DNA from: Oscillospiraceae bacterium | GTDB lineage: Bacteria; Bacillota; Clostridia; Oscillospirales; Oscillospiraceae | NCBI GenBank assembly: GCA_902760845.1 | Contig: CACWHX010000019.1 | Coordinates: 1 to 46,908, forward strand | DNA length: 46,908 nt | Direction of reading: 5' to 3' | Shown here: piece by piece, positions 6,708 through 16,400 of the stretch | Position numbering within the stretch: the first letter of the stretch is position 1 | Layout: each line of letters opens with the position of its first letter | Notes under the pieces: generated by a model | Databases searched by the model: none | What the model saw: only the letters and a program-made list of their open reading frames with translations | Told to the model about the DNA's origin: nothing | Position numbers and translations under genes: made by a program

Positions 6708-9050
6708 ATGACACAGAAACCGACCGGGCGCGCCAGCGCCCGCACGCCGAACCGCATGATGCTTCGCCGCACACTCTTCCTGCTGGTAGTGTGCGGCATA
6801 GTTGCTTTTTTAGTCCTCGGCGGGCGGCTGTATCATGTCATGATCGTCAAGCATGACGAGTACGAGCAGGGGGCCATTTCGCAGCAGCTGCGCAAGAAGG
6901 AAGTGGCGGCACTGCGCGGCACGATTTACGATTGCAACGGGAAAATTCTTGCAAAAAGTGCCACACGCGAGACCGTCATTCTCAGCCCGGCGGACATCGT
7001 GAAGTACGACGAGGACGCGGCGCTGATCGCCCGCACCGTCACGGACATTCTGGGCGAAAAATACGGCGTGGACTACGAGACCGTGCTCGCCAAGGCGGAG
7101 AACCACCAGTCCTTCTACGAGATCGTGGCGCGGCAGGTGGACCCGGAGGACGCCGACCGGATCCGCGAGTTCAAGGAGGAAAACAACATCGTCGGCGTCT
7201 GGATGGCGACGGACTCGAAGCGCTATTATCCCTACGGCAGCCTCGCGGCGCACATCATCGGCTTCGTGGGCATGGACAACACCGGCCTTGCCGGCATCGA
7301 AAGCCGCTATGACGACGCGCTCTCCGGCAAGACGGGGCGCATTGTGCGCGCGGCGGACGAAAAGGGCACGGGGATGCTCCTCGTGCGGTATGAGGACTAC
7401 ATCGACGCGGCCGTCGGCTACGACGTGACGCTCACGACGGACGCGACGATCCAGTATTATCTGGAGAAGCATCTCCAGCAGGCGGTGCAGGACTACGACG
7501 TGCAAAACGGCGCGGCCGCCATCGCCATGAATCCGAACACCGGCGCCATCCTCGGCATGGTGTCGCTCGGCAACTTCGATCTGAACGACTATCAGGCCGT
7601 GAGCGACGCGGCGCAGCAGAAGATCGACGCGGCGGAGGACGAGACCGAGAAGGCCGAGCTCCGCGCCGCCGCGCAGCAGCGGCAGTGGCGCAACAAGGCA
7701 ATCTCCGACACGTATGAGCCCGGCTCCACGTTCAAGATCATCACGCTCTCCATGGCGCTGGAGGAGGGCGTTGTGGACGAAAACTCGTCCTTCTACTGCG
7801 GCGGCAGCACGGCGGTGCGCGGCCGGACTGACCCCGTCAAGTGCTGGAAGACCGCCGGCCACGGCGCGCAGTCACTCACGCAGGCGGTGCAGCACTCGTG
7901 CAACGTGGCCTTCGTGCAGATCGGCCAGCTCGTCGGCGCGGAGACGTTCTATAAATACGCCGAGGCCTTCGGTTTTCTGAATCTCACGACGAATCGGGAC
8001 AGCACGCTCACGGCCCGGACCGGCATTGATCTCGCCGGCGAATCGGGCAGCATCTGGTGGAGCCAGAACACGTTTTATGATAGCGAGAACCTCTCGCAGC
8101 TCGCCTCGGCCTCCTTCGGCCAGACGTTTACCATTACGCCGCTGCAGCTCATCACGGCGGTGAGCGCCTGCGTCAACGGCGGCTATCTCATGCAGCCGTA
8201 CGTTGTGCGCGAGGTCACGGACGCGAACGGCAAGGTCATCTCGGCCAACGAGCCGACCGTCGTGCGGCAGGTCATCAGCGAGGAGACCAGCGCCAGAGTG
8301 CGCGCCATTCTGGAGCAGGTCGTGGGCGACCCCGTGGACGGCACCGGCAAGAACGCCTACGTCGCGGGCTATCGCATCGGCGGCAAAACCGGCACCTCGG
8401 AGAAGGTCGCGCAGGACGCGGCCGGCGGGCCGAAGGAGTATATCGTCTCGTTCATCGGCTTTGCCCCGGCGGACGATCCGAAGATCGTCATCCTCGTGCT
8501 GCTCGACACGCCGAGCAACGAGACCGGCATCTACATCAGCGGCGGCCAGATGGGCGCGCCGACGGTGGGGAAGATGTTTGCCGACATTCTGCCCTACATG
8601 GGCGTGGACCCCGAATATTCCGAGACGGAGAAGGCCTACATGGATAAGACGGTGCCGAACGTCACGGGACTCACGCTGGAGCAGGCGCAGGCCGCGCTGC
8701 AGGATGTGGGCCTGAGCGCCCGGATCATCGGCGAGGGCGACACGGTCACGCAGCAGCTTCCGGGCGGCGCCGCCGTCGTTGCCAACGGCAGCACCATCCT
8801 CCTCTACGCGGGCGCGGAGCCGTCCGCCGAGCAGGAGACGATGCCCGATCTCACGGCGCTGACGTATCAGGACGCGCGCGACCGGCTCGCGGCCATGGGA
8901 CTTTATCTCACGACGCAGAGCTCCATCACCAGCCCCAATACCCAGAGCATCACCGACCAGAGTATCCCGGCCGGGACGCCGGTCGATCACGGCACAGTGG
9001 TGCGCGTCTCGCTCGTCACGAGCGACGCGGGCATGCTGGGGCGGTACTAA
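6708..9050 (+). CDS. spoVD: Division/spore-cortex penicillin-binding protein (SpoVD/Pbp2B type) with two PASTA domains
   Basis: 780-residue class B PBP with an N-terminal anchor helix (about 20-43), dimerisation domain, transpeptidase domain and two C-terminal PASTA repeats (about 648-715 and 718-777). Active-site motifs are complete: STFK with Ser340 as nucleophile, SCN at 397-399 and KTGT at 560-563. It cross-links peptidoglycan at the septum with FtsW. It is the only transpeptidase gene in this cluster. PASTA-bearing members are called SpoVD or Pbp2B; whether this one serves vegetative division, spore cortex or both cannot be told from sequence. It is followed by 260 bases of repeat before murE. 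Confidence 0.93.
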   Translation: MTQKPTGRASARTPNRMMLRRTLFLLVVCGIVAFLVLGGRLYHVMIVKHDEYEQGAISQQLRKKEVAALRGTIYDCNGKILAKSATRETVILSPADIVKYDEDAALIARTVTDILGEKYGVDYETVLAKAENHQSFYEIVARQVDPEDADRIREFKEENNIVGVWMATDSKRYYPYGSLAAHIIGFVGMDNTGLAGIESRYDDALSGKTGRIVRAADEKGTGMLLVRYEDYIDAAVGYDVTLTTDATIQYYLEKHLQQAVQDYDVQNGAAAIAMNPNTGAILGMVSLGNFDLNDYQAVSDAAQQKIDAAEDETEKAELRAAAQQRQWRNKAISDTYEPGSTFKIITLSMALEEGVVDENSSFYCGGSTAVRGRTDPVKCWKTAGHGAQSLTQAVQHSCNVAFVQIGQLVGAETFYKYAEAFGFLNLTTNRDSTLTARTGIDLAGESGSIWWSQNTFYDSENLSQLASASFGQTFTITPLQLITAVSACVNGGYLMQPYVVREVTDANGKVISANEPTVVRQVISEETSARVRAILEQVVGDPVDGTGKNAYVAGYRIGGKTGTSEKVAQDAAGGPKEYIVSFIGFAPADDPKIVILVLLDTPSNETGIYISGGQMGAPTVGKMFADILPYMGVDPEYSETEKAYMDKTVPNVTGLTLEQAQAALQDVGLSARIIGEGDTVTQQLPGGAAVVANGSTILLYAGAEPSAEQETMPDLTALTYQDARDRLAAMGLYLTTQSSITSPNTQSITDQSIPAGTPVDHGTVVRVSLVTSDAGMLGRY

Positions 9051-9055
9051 AACAA

Positions 9056-9300
9056 TCTTCAAGTGAATGCCGCAGTGCGGCATTCACTTGAGGGACGCAC
9101 GCTCCATCGCCCTCGGCTGTGCCTCGGTTGGTCGGCGTGCGGGCTCGCCTTGCTCGCCTCAGGGTGTTTTTGCCGCGGCGGAGCCACGGCAAAAACGATT
9201 GGGATTTCTTTCGCGCCTGCGGGCGCGAAGCGCTGCCGGGGCTGGCCTTGCGGCTCGCTGAAGGCTATCTGTATTTTGCGTTTACTTGAGAGAAACGGAG
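9056..9300 (+). repeat. Palindromic intergenic element between the PBP gene and murE
   Basis: It begins with a perfect 14-bp stem hairpin (9060-9073 with 9077-9090, CAAGTGAATGCCGC, loop AGT). Further on are TTTTTGCC and GGCAAAAA inverted arms around GCGGCGGAGCCAC, then CGATTGG, then CGCGCC and GGGCGCGAA arms. The same order of blocks occurs in the element at 40621-40826, so this looks like a diverged family member. It interrupts an otherwise tight operon. Confidence 0.6.
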
Positions 9301-9310
9301 GGACCTGTTG

Positions 9311-10768
9311 ATGAAACTGAAAAATCTGCTTGCGGATGTCGCGGTGCTGCACAGCACGGCCGACCCGGAGACGGAGATCCGGGACATCAGCTTTGATTCC
9401 CGCGGCACGCGGCCGGGAGACCTCTTCGTCGCCGTGCGCGGCTATGAGTCCGACGGCCACAGGTTCATCCCCATGGCGGCGGAGAAGGGCGCGGCGGCGG
9501 TGCTGTGCGAGGAGCCGCCGGAAAACGGCGCGCCCTATGTCCTCGTCGCCGACAGCCGCCTTGCGCTCGCGCAGGTGAGCGCGGCGTACTTCGGCCATCC
9601 GGCGCGGGAGCTGCGGCTCGTCGGCGTGACCGGCACGAACGGCAAGACGACGACCACCACCCTCCTCAAGCACGTGCTGGAGCAGGCGCTCGACGCGAAG
9701 GTGGGGCTCATCGGCACGAACTGGAACATGATCGGGAGCGAGACGCTGCACACCGATCACACCACGCCGGACTCCTACGAGCTGCAGCGGCTCCTGCGCG
9801 CCATGGCGGACGCCGGATGCACGCACGCGGTGATGGAGGTCTCCTCCCACTCGCTGGTGCTGCACCGCGTGGCGGGCCTGCGCTTTCGCGTGGGCGTGTT
9901 CACCAACCTCTCGCAGGACCACCTGGATTTTCACAAGACCATGGACGCCTATGCCGAGGCGAAGGCGATTCTGTTTTCCCAGAGCGACATGGGTGTCGTG
10001 AACGCGGACGACAAGTGGGCGCGGACGATCATCGACCGCGCGCGCTGCCCGGTCACGACCTATTCCGCGAAAGACAACCACGCCGATCTTGTGGCGAAGG
10101 ACGTGCGGCTCTCGGCCACGGGCGTGCGCTTCATGGCGCTCGCGGGCGACCAGCTCTCGCGCGTCGCACTCGGCATCCCGGGCATGTTCTCGGTGTACAA
10201 CGCGCTCGCGGTAATCGCCGCCGCGCTTGCGCTGGGCGTGCGGCTGGACGCATGCGCCGCCGCGCTTGGGACGGCCGAGGCCGTCAAGGGCCGCGCCGAG
10301 GTCGTCCCCACGGACGGGGACTACAGCATTCTCATCGACTACGCCGTGACGCCCGACGCGGTGGAGAACATCCTTGCCACGGTGCGCCAGTTTGCGCCCG
10401 CGCGCGTGGTGTTCCTGTTTGGCTGCGGCGGCGACCGCGACCGGGGCAAGCGCCCGGTCATGGGCCGCATCGCGGGCGAGAAGGCGGATTTCGTCATCGT
10501 CACGAGCGACAATCCGCGCACCGAGGACCCGGAGGCCATCATCGCCGATATCCTGCCGGGCCTCGCGGAGACGCGCACGCCCTACGTCGTGCGTCCCGAC
10601 CGGCGCGAGGCCATCGCCTACGCCATCGAGCATCACCGCAGGGACGATATCATCATCCTCTGCGGCAAGGGCCACGAGGACTACCAGATCATCGGGAAGG
10701 AAAAAATCCACATGGATGAGCGCGAGATCGTGGCGGAAATACTGGAGAAGAGGAAGAACGAAGTATGA
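9311..10768 (+). CDS. murE: UDP-MurNAc-L-Ala-D-Glu:meso-diaminopimelate ligase MurE
   Basis: 485 residues from the ATG at 9311 (a TTG at 9308 is also possible, but GGAGGG fits the ATG better). The Mur-ligase P-loop GVTGTNGKTTTT lies near residue 110, with HTDHTTPDSYELQ, MEVSSHSL and the C-terminal SDNPRTEDP. The DNPR motif is the known marker of enzymes adding meso-diaminopimelate rather than lysine, so the wall should be DAP-type. It catalyses ATP-dependent addition of the third stem residue in the cytoplasm. The stop overlaps the mraY start (ATGA). murF, which often follows, is absent. Confidence 0.95.
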   Translation: MKLKNLLADVAVLHSTADPETEIRDISFDSRGTRPGDLFVAVRGYESDGHRFIPMAAEKGAAAVLCEEPPENGAPYVLVADSRLALAQVSAAYFGHPARELRLVGVTGTNGKTTTTTLLKHVLEQALDAKVGLIGTNWNMIGSETLHTDHTTPDSYELQRLLRAMADAGCTHAVMEVSSHSLVLHRVAGLRFRVGVFTNLSQDHLDFHKTMDAYAEAKAILFSQSDMGVVNADDKWARTIIDRARCPVTTYSAKDNHADLVAKDVRLSATGVRFMALAGDQLSRVALGIPGMFSVYNALAVIAAALALGVRLDACAAALGTAEAVKGRAEVVPTDGDYSILIDYAVTPDAVENILATVRQFAPARVVFLFGCGGDRDRGKRPVMGRIAGEKADFVIVTSDNPRTEDPEAIIADILPGLAETRTPYVVRPDRREAIAYAIEHHRRDDIIILCGKGHEDYQIIGKEKIHMDEREIVAEILEKRKNEV

Positions 10769-11778
10769 CGGGAAAGCTGATTCTGGCATTTGTGATCGGA
10801 TTTGTCGCGGCAAGCGGCATCGGGGTGTTTCTGGTGCCGTATCTGCGCCGGATCAAGGCGGGGCAGAGCATCAAAACCGACGGGCCGACGTGGCACATGT
10901 CCAAAAACGGAACCCCCACCATGGGCGGCATCATGTTCATTGCCGCCGTCGCCCTCGTGTGCCTCACGGTGGGCTTCAGCTGCATGCTGGACGGGGACTA
11001 CGGCCACATGTTCTGCCTGCTGTTCGCGCTGGTGTTCGGCGCGATCGGGTTTCTGGACGACTATGAAAAACTGAAGAAAAAGGAAAATCTCGGACTCACG
11101 GCGAGAAAGAAGTTTCTGCTGCAGCTCGTCGCGGCGGCGGCGTTCATCTTTCTCATGCGCCGCTTCGGCTATGTGACGACGAATCTCTATATCCCGTTCT
11201 GGAACGTGACGAAGCCGCTGCCGGAGGCGCTGTATGTCATTCTGGCCGCGTTCGTCATCGTCGGCACGGTGAACGCCGTGAATCTCACCGACGGGGTGGA
11301 CGGTCTCGCGGCCGGCACGAGCATCCCGGTGTGCGTGTTTTTCGCCGCGGTGACGTTCCTCTGGGGGCAGAGCGTGCTCTCCCTCGGCGTGTTCGCGTCC
11401 GGGCTCGCGGGGGGCCTGCTCGGCTTTCTGCTGTATAACTTCAACCCCGCCAAGGTGTTCATGGGCGACACGGGGTCGCTGTTTCTCGGCGGCGCGGTGG
11501 CGGCGATGGCCTTCGCCTACGACATGCCGCTCATTCTCGTGACGCTCGGCATCATGTACATCATCGAGACGCTTTCGGACATCATTCAGGTGAGCTATTT
11601 CAAGCTCACGCACGGCAAGCGCGTGTTTAAGATGGCGCCGTTTCACCACCATCTGGAGATGGGCGGCTGGAGCGGCAGGAAGTGGACGGAGCGGCAGCTT
11701 TTCGCGCTCTTCACGGGCGTGTCGGCGGCGTTTGCGATTCTGTCCTTCATCGGTGTGTTTCACCGGTACGGCGCGTGA
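10765..11778 (+). CDS. mraY: Phospho-MurNAc-pentapeptide translocase MraY
   Basis: 337 residues and about ten transmembrane helices. Family motifs are all present: GPTWHMSKNGTPTMGG, FLDDYEK with the catalytic Asp pair, NLTDGVDGLA, FMGDTGSLFLGG, and the HHHLE-containing PFHHHLEMGGWSG loop. It transfers phospho-MurNAc-pentapeptide to undecaprenyl phosphate, giving lipid I. The start overlaps the murE stop by four bases. murD would commonly follow and does not. Confidence 0.97.
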   Translation: MTGKLILAFVIGFVAASGIGVFLVPYLRRIKAGQSIKTDGPTWHMSKNGTPTMGGIMFIAAVALVCLTVGFSCMLDGDYGHMFCLLFALVFGAIGFLDDYEKLKKKENLGLTARKKFLLQLVAAAAFIFLMRRFGYVTTNLYIPFWNVTKPLPEALYVILAAFVIVGTVNAVNLTDGVDGLAAGTSIPVCVFFAAVTFLWGQSVLSLGVFASGLAGGLLGFLLYNFNPAKVFMGDTGSLFLGGAVAAMAFAYDMPLILVTLGIMYIIETLSDIIQVSYFKLTHGKRVFKMAPFHHHLEMGGWSGRKWTERQLFALFTGVSAAFAILSFIGVFHRYGA

Positions 11779-11828
11779 TGCCGCGCGACAGAGCGAACGC
11801 CGCGATCCAAACGCAGGGAGGGAACCAC

Positions 11829-13001
11829 ATGAACGAAAACATCCGGCGCATCCCGCGCCGCGCCGCCCGGCCGGAGCCGGCCGAGACCGTGCGCGGCGGC
11901 ATGGATTTTCCGCTGCTCGCGCTGACGCTGATGCTGCTGCTGTTCGGGCTCGTGATGGTGTTCTCCGCGAGCTTTCCAAGCGCCTATTACGAGGGGCACA
12001 GCCCGGCCTACTATTTCATCCGGCAGGCCGGCTTCGCCGCGTTCGGCGCGTTTTTGATGATCGTCTGCTCGCGCATCCCCATGGCGACCTACCGCCGGTA
12101 TACGGTGCTGATCTTTCTGCTCTCCATGGCGGCGCTCGCGCTGGTGCCGATCATCGGCACGGAGGCCAACGGCGCCCGGCGCTGGATTGATCTCAAGGTG
12201 TTTCAGTTCCAGCCGTCCGAGGCCGTGAAGCTCGCGGTCATCCTCATGTTTGCGAACATGATCTGCAACACGCGCGCGCAGATGAAAACGTTCAAATACG
12301 GCGTGCTGCCGTACGCCGCGATTCTCATCGCGATCATCGGGCTGCTCGCGCTGGAGCCGCATCTCTCGTGCGCGATCATCATCTGCGCGCTCGCGGCGGT
12401 GATGCTGTTCGTCGGCGGGATGCGCTGGCAGTATCTCGTCGGCGCCGTGGGCGCGGGCGCGGCGCTGATCTACGTCGCGTCAAAGACGATGTCCTACGTG
12501 CAGGAGCGCATCGCGGTCTGGCGCGACCCCTTCGGCCCGGCCATCGGCGACCCGCTCTATGACAAGGCGTATCAGATCAAGCAGTCGCTCTGGGCGGTCG
12601 GCTCCGGCGGCTTCACCGGGCTGGGACTCGGCGAAGGGCGGCAGAAGTTTCTCTACCTGCCGGAGGAGCACAACGACTACATTTTCGCCATCCTCTGCGA
12701 GGAGCTGGGGCTCATCGGCGCGCTTGCGGTGCTGGCGCTGTTCGCGCTGCTCATCTGCCGCGGCTACTGGATCGCCCTGCATACGCCCGACCGCTACAGC
12801 TTTCTCGTCGCCGTCGGCGTCACGACGCTGCTGGCTGTGCAGGTACTGCTGAACGTCGCGGTCGTCACGAATTTCATCCCCTGCACCGGCATTTCGCTGC
12901 CGTTTTTCAGCTATGGCGGCACGGCGCTCGTGCTGCAGCTGGCGGAGATGGGGATTCTTCTGAGCATATCGCGCGAGATACCCGCGCGCAGATCGACATA
13001 G
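11829..13001 (+). CDS. ftsW: Lipid II polymerase FtsW (SEDS family; SpoVE-like)
   Basis: 390 residues with about ten transmembrane helices. SEDS signatures are GARRWIDL, FQPSEAVKLA, the extracellular AYQIKQSLWAVGSGGFTG loop, LPEEHNDYIFA and the C-terminal PFFSYGGT. FtsW polymerises glycan strands together with the class B PBP encoded upstream. The ATG at 11829 follows GGAGGG; earlier in-frame starts fall inside mraY. In sporulating Firmicutes the paralogue SpoVE is hard to separate from FtsW by motifs alone; the dcw position favours FtsW. Confidence 0.95.
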   Translation: MNENIRRIPRRAARPEPAETVRGGMDFPLLALTLMLLLFGLVMVFSASFPSAYYEGHSPAYYFIRQAGFAAFGAFLMIVCSRIPMATYRRYTVLIFLLSMAALALVPIIGTEANGARRWIDLKVFQFQPSEAVKLAVILMFANMICNTRAQMKTFKYGVLPYAAILIAIIGLLALEPHLSCAIIICALAAVMLFVGGMRWQYLVGAVGAGAALIYVASKTMSYVQERIAVWRDPFGPAIGDPLYDKAYQIKQSLWAVGSGGFTGLGLGEGRQKFLYLPEEHNDYIFAILCEELGLIGALAVLALFALLICRGYWIALHTPDRYSFLVAVGVTTLLAVQVLLNVAVVTNFIPCTGISLPFFSYGGTALVLQLAEMGILLSISREIPARRST

Positions 13002-13016
13002 TGTGGAGGGCGTTTT

Positions 13017-14150
13017 ATGAATTTTCTGTTCACCTGCGGCGGCACCGCGGGGCACATCAATCCCGCGCTCGCGGTCGCGGACCGGCTGCGCGCGCTGCAG
13101 CCGGACTGCGGGGTGCTGTTCGTCGGCGCGCGCGACCGTATGGAGACCGATCTCGTCCCGCGCGCGGGCTATGAGATTGTCACGGTCGAGGTCACGAATT
13201 TCCACCGCAGCCTGAAGCCCTCTGAGCTTGCGTACAACGTCAAGTCGCTTTCCAACGTGATCTCCTCCACCCGCGCGGCGAAGAAGATCATCCGGGACTT
13301 CCAGCCGGACATTGCCATCGGCACCGGCGGCTATGTCTGCTTCCCGGTGCTGCGCGCCGCGTCGCAGCTGGGCGTGCCCACGATGGTGCATGAATCCAAC
13401 GCCGTGCCCGGCCTGACCACGAAAATGCTCGTGGACGACGTGGACCGCATCCTCGTCGGCTTCGAGGACAGCCGCGACGCCTACGGCGACACATCGAAGG
13501 TGGTGGTCACCGGCACGCCGGTGCGCGGCGCGTTTTCCGCCTGCACGAAGGCGGAGGCCAAGGCGCGGCTGGGCCTTCCGGCAGACAGGCCGCTCGTCGT
13601 CTCCGTATGGGGCTCGCTCGGCGCGCGGCATATGAACGAGATCATGACGGAGGTCATCGCGCGGGCGTGCGAGGCCCCGGCGTTTTCGCTCATCCATTCC
13701 GCCGGGAAGACGGGCTATGACCGGATGGCCGCGGCGCTGCAGGAACGGTGCGGCGCGGACCTGGCCGCGCGCGGCATGGACGTGCGGCCGTATATCTACG
13801 ACATGCCGCTCGTGATGGCGGCGGCGGATCTGGTGCTCTGCCGCGCGGGCGCGTCCACGCTCGCGGAGCTGACGGTTCTCGGCAAACCCGCGATTCTGGT
13901 GCCGTCGCCGAACGTGACGAACAACCACCAGGAGCGCAACGCCCGCGTGCTGGAGCGCGCCGGCGGCGCGCAGGTGCTGCTGGAGAGCGAATGCACCGCC
14001 GAGACGCTGCTGGACGCGGTGCAGGCGCTGCTCGCCGGGCCGCAGACGCTGCGGGACATGGCGGCGAATATGAAGGCCGTCGGCGTCCCGGACGCGACGG
14101 AGCGCATCGCGGATATGGCGATTGCGCTGGCAAAGACGCGGGAAAAATGA
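13017..14150 (+). CDS. murG: UDP-GlcNAc:lipid I GlcNAc transferase MurG
   Basis: 377 residues of the GT28 family, two Rossmann domains. The N-terminal loop FTCGGTAGHINPALA, AIGTGGYVCFP, HESNAVPGLT, GSLGARHMNE and the C-terminal CRAGASTLAEL and NNHQERNARVL segments match the family. It adds GlcNAc to lipid I to make lipid II on the inner membrane face. GTGGAGGG precedes the ATG, 15 bases after the ftsW stop. Confidence 0.97.
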   Translation: MNFLFTCGGTAGHINPALAVADRLRALQPDCGVLFVGARDRMETDLVPRAGYEIVTVEVTNFHRSLKPSELAYNVKSLSNVISSTRAAKKIIRDFQPDIAIGTGGYVCFPVLRAASQLGVPTMVHESNAVPGLTTKMLVDDVDRILVGFEDSRDAYGDTSKVVVTGTPVRGAFSACTKAEAKARLGLPADRPLVVSVWGSLGARHMNEIMTEVIARACEAPAFSLIHSAGKTGYDRMAAALQERCGADLAARGMDVRPYIYDMPLVMAAADLVLCRAGASTLAELTVLGKPAILVPSPNVTNNHQERNARVLERAGGAQVLLESECTAETLLDAVQALLAGPQTLRDMAANMKAVGVPDATERIADMAIALAKTREK

Positions 14151-14245
14151 CATTTTGGCATTCCTTCGCATAGTATGGCGTAAAACTTCATGCATTTGCG
14201 GGGCGTCCCCCATTCCGCATGAAATCGCTGCGCGGAGGAACGACT

Positions 14246-15523
14246 ATGACTATTTGGCACATCAACGGCGGAAACACGCTGCATGGCAGCGTCGCGGTGC
14301 AGGGCGCGAAGAACGCCGTCCTGCCCATCATGGCGGCCTCGGTGCTCGCCCCCTGCGAGACCGAGCTTCGCAACGTCCCGGAGCTGCGGGACGTGAACAC
14401 CACGCTGCGCATCCTGCGCCATCTCGGCTGCACGGCGGAGCGCGGCGGGGACGCCGTGTATATCGACTCGCGCGGCATGAGCCGCAACGATATCCCGCAT
14501 TCGCTCATGCGGGAGCTGCGCTCGTCGGTCATTTTCCTCGGCGCGATTCTGGCGCGCTGCGGCGAGGCGCGGCTGTCCATGCCGGGCGGATGCGAGCTTG
14601 GTCCGCGCCCGGTCGATCTGCATCTGGAGGCGCTGCGCGCGCTCGGCGCGGATGTCCGCGAGCGCGGGGGCGACATTGTCTGCCGCGCGGAGGGCGCGCT
14701 CACGGGCACGCGGATCGTCCTGCCGTTTCCGAGCGTGGGGGCGACGGAAAACGTCATGCTGGCCGCCTGCGCCGCGGAGGGGGAGACCGTCGTCTGCAAC
14801 GCGGCGCGCGAGCCGGAGATTGTCGATCTCCAGCGATATCTGCAAAATCTGGGCGCGGCCATCACCGGCGCGGGCACCGCGACCATCACCGTGGGCGGCT
14901 TCCGACCGCGCCGCGCCGTGGAGCACCGCATCCTCTCCGATCGCATTGCCGCGGCCACGCTTTTGTGCGCCTGCGCCGCCACCGGCGGGGAGATGGAGCT
15001 GACCGACGCGCACCCCGCGCATTTTTTAACGGTTCTGGACTCGCTTTCTGAGGCGGGGTGTGATATAATGACGACGTCGTCGTCTGTACGCCTCCGCTCC
15101 ACGGGCCGGCTCATCGCGCCGAAGCCCGTTGTCACGCGGCCGTATCCCGGCTTTCCGACGGATGCGCAGCCGCCGCTGATGGCGGCCTGTCTCAAGGCGC
15201 GGGGCACGACGGTGTTCACGGAGAACATCTTCACCAACCGCTACCGCCACGCGGAGGAGTTTCGCCGCCTCGGCGCGAACGTCAGCATCGAGGGGCGCGT
15301 GGCGTATATCTCCGGCGTGGAGAAGCTCACCGGCGCGCCGCTCACGGCGAGCGACCTGCGCGCGGGCGCGGCCATGCTGGTGGCGGCGCTCTCCGCCGAG
15401 GGACACACCGAGCTGCTGGACGACGACTATATCTGCCGCGGGTACGACGGCTTTGACCGGCGGCTTGCCGCGCTCGGCGCGGACATTCGCTGCGAGACGC
15501 AGGCGAAGGGAGGTCCTGTATGA
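14246..15523 (+). CDS. murA: UDP-GlcNAc 1-carboxyvinyltransferase MurA
   Basis: 425 residues. The catalytic Lys22 of the AKNAV motif and the loop cysteine that fosfomycin alkylates (Cys116 in PGGCELGPRPVD) are both present. The enzyme transfers enolpyruvate to UDP-GlcNAc, the committed step of peptidoglycan synthesis. I chose the ATG at 14246 after GCGGAGGAA since it begins MTIWHINGGNTLHGS, the normal N-terminus. The stop overlaps divIB (ATGA). A 95-base gap separates it from murG. Many Firmicutes carry a second MurA elsewhere. Confidence 0.95.
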   Translation: MTIWHINGGNTLHGSVAVQGAKNAVLPIMAASVLAPCETELRNVPELRDVNTTLRILRHLGCTAERGGDAVYIDSRGMSRNDIPHSLMRELRSSVIFLGAILARCGEARLSMPGGCELGPRPVDLHLEALRALGADVRERGGDIVCRAEGALTGTRIVLPFPSVGATENVMLAACAAEGETVVCNAAREPEIVDLQRYLQNLGAAITGAGTATITVGGFRPRRAVEHRILSDRIAAATLLCACAATGGEMELTDAHPAHFLTVLDSLSEAGCDIMTTSSSVRLRSTGRLIAPKPVVTRPYPGFPTDAQPPLMAACLKARGTTVFTENIFTNRYRHAEEFRRLGANVSIEGRVAYISGVEKLTGAPLTASDLRAGAAMLVAALSAEGHTELLDDDYICRGYDGFDRRLAALGADIRCETQAKGGPV

Positions 15524-16278
15524 AAACACAACGGCCGCGCAGACAGCGCGGCGCAGAATATCGAAAGCGTTTTCTTTATACGCCGCTGACGGTGCTGCTG
15601 ATCTGCGCGGCGCTGTTTCTGGGGATGAGCGTGTTCTTCAAGGTCTCAAAGATCACCGTGGAGGGCAGCACGCTCTATACGCCGGAGGAGGTCATCGAGG
15701 CCTCCGGTATCGAGCTCGGCGAAAATCTTTTTTTCATCAACCGGTTTGAGGCGGCCAGCCGCATCTTCTCGCAGCTGCCGTACGTGGACGAGGCGAAGGT
15801 GACGCGCGCGCTGCCGAGCCATGTGACCATCACCATCACGGAGAGCAGCGCCATGGCTTATGTCCCGTCCGGCACGGACTACTGGGTGCTGGATCAAAAC
15901 TGCAAGCTGCTCAAGCAGGCGACGGAGGCGGAGCTGGACGGACTCATCCGGGTGGACGGCGTGGAGCCGCTCGTGCCGAAGGTGGGCGAGGTGCTCTCCC
16001 TCGGCGCGGAGGACGCGCCGAAGGTGACGTACCTCTCGGAGATTCTCGACCAGCTGCTCGCGCGCAATATGTGGAGCGACGTGACGGTGATCGACATGTC
16101 CGATATCGCCAGCCCCGCGTTTGCGTATCTCGGTCGGTTCACGGTGCGCCTGGGGCAGGACGAGAACGTGGAATACAAATTCGGGATGCTGCAGAGCGCC
16201 GTGGAGCAGCTTGCCGAGCAGGACGCCGGAACGATTGATCTTTCGATCGACAAAAAGGTGCATTTCAGCCCCGGGTAA
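15520..16278 (+). CDS. divIB: Cell-division protein DivIB/FtsQ
   Basis: 252 residues with a basic N-terminus (RPRRQRGAEYRKR), one transmembrane helix (about 22-41), then a POTRA domain starting KVSKITVEGSTLYTPEEVIEASGI and a beta domain. FtsQ/DivIB scaffolds FtsL and DivIC at the septum. Its place between murA and ftsZ is a standard Firmicute arrangement. It overlaps murA by four bases, indicating coupling. Confidence 0.92.
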   Translation: MKTQRPRRQRGAEYRKRFLYTPLTVLLICAALFLGMSVFFKVSKITVEGSTLYTPEEVIEASGIELGENLFFINRFEAASRIFSQLPYVDEAKVTRALPSHVTITITESSAMAYVPSGTDYWVLDQNCKLLKQATEAELDGLIRVDGVEPLVPKVGEVLSLGAEDAPKVTYLSEILDQLLARNMWSDVTVIDMSDIASPAFAYLGRFTVRLGQDENVEYKFGMLQSAVEQLAEQDAGTIDLSIDKKVHFSPG

Positions 16279-16286
16279 AAAAAAGA

Positions 16287-16315
16287 TTGACCTGATAAGG
16301 AAAACGATATAAAAT
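16287..16315 (+). promoter_or_regulatory. Internal promoter in front of ftsZ
   Basis: TTGACC (16287-16292), 17-bp spacer, TAAAAT (16310-16315), starting just after the divIB stop. It would give ftsZ its own transcript with a leader of about 80 nt. Confidence 0.7.
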
Positions 16316-16400
16316 GGGAAAGAATAAAAAGAAAAACCGCGCATGGCCCGTCCATGCGCCGGAAGCAAATGAACCAAATAGAAACAGGGAGGAACCAGCT

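Noticed and set aside
16314..16400. An ATG 29 codons upstream and in frame with ftsZ
   Set aside because: It overlaps the predicted -10 box, lacks a ribosome site and would add a lysine-rich extension not seen in FtsZ. The ATG at 16401 has GGGAGGA.
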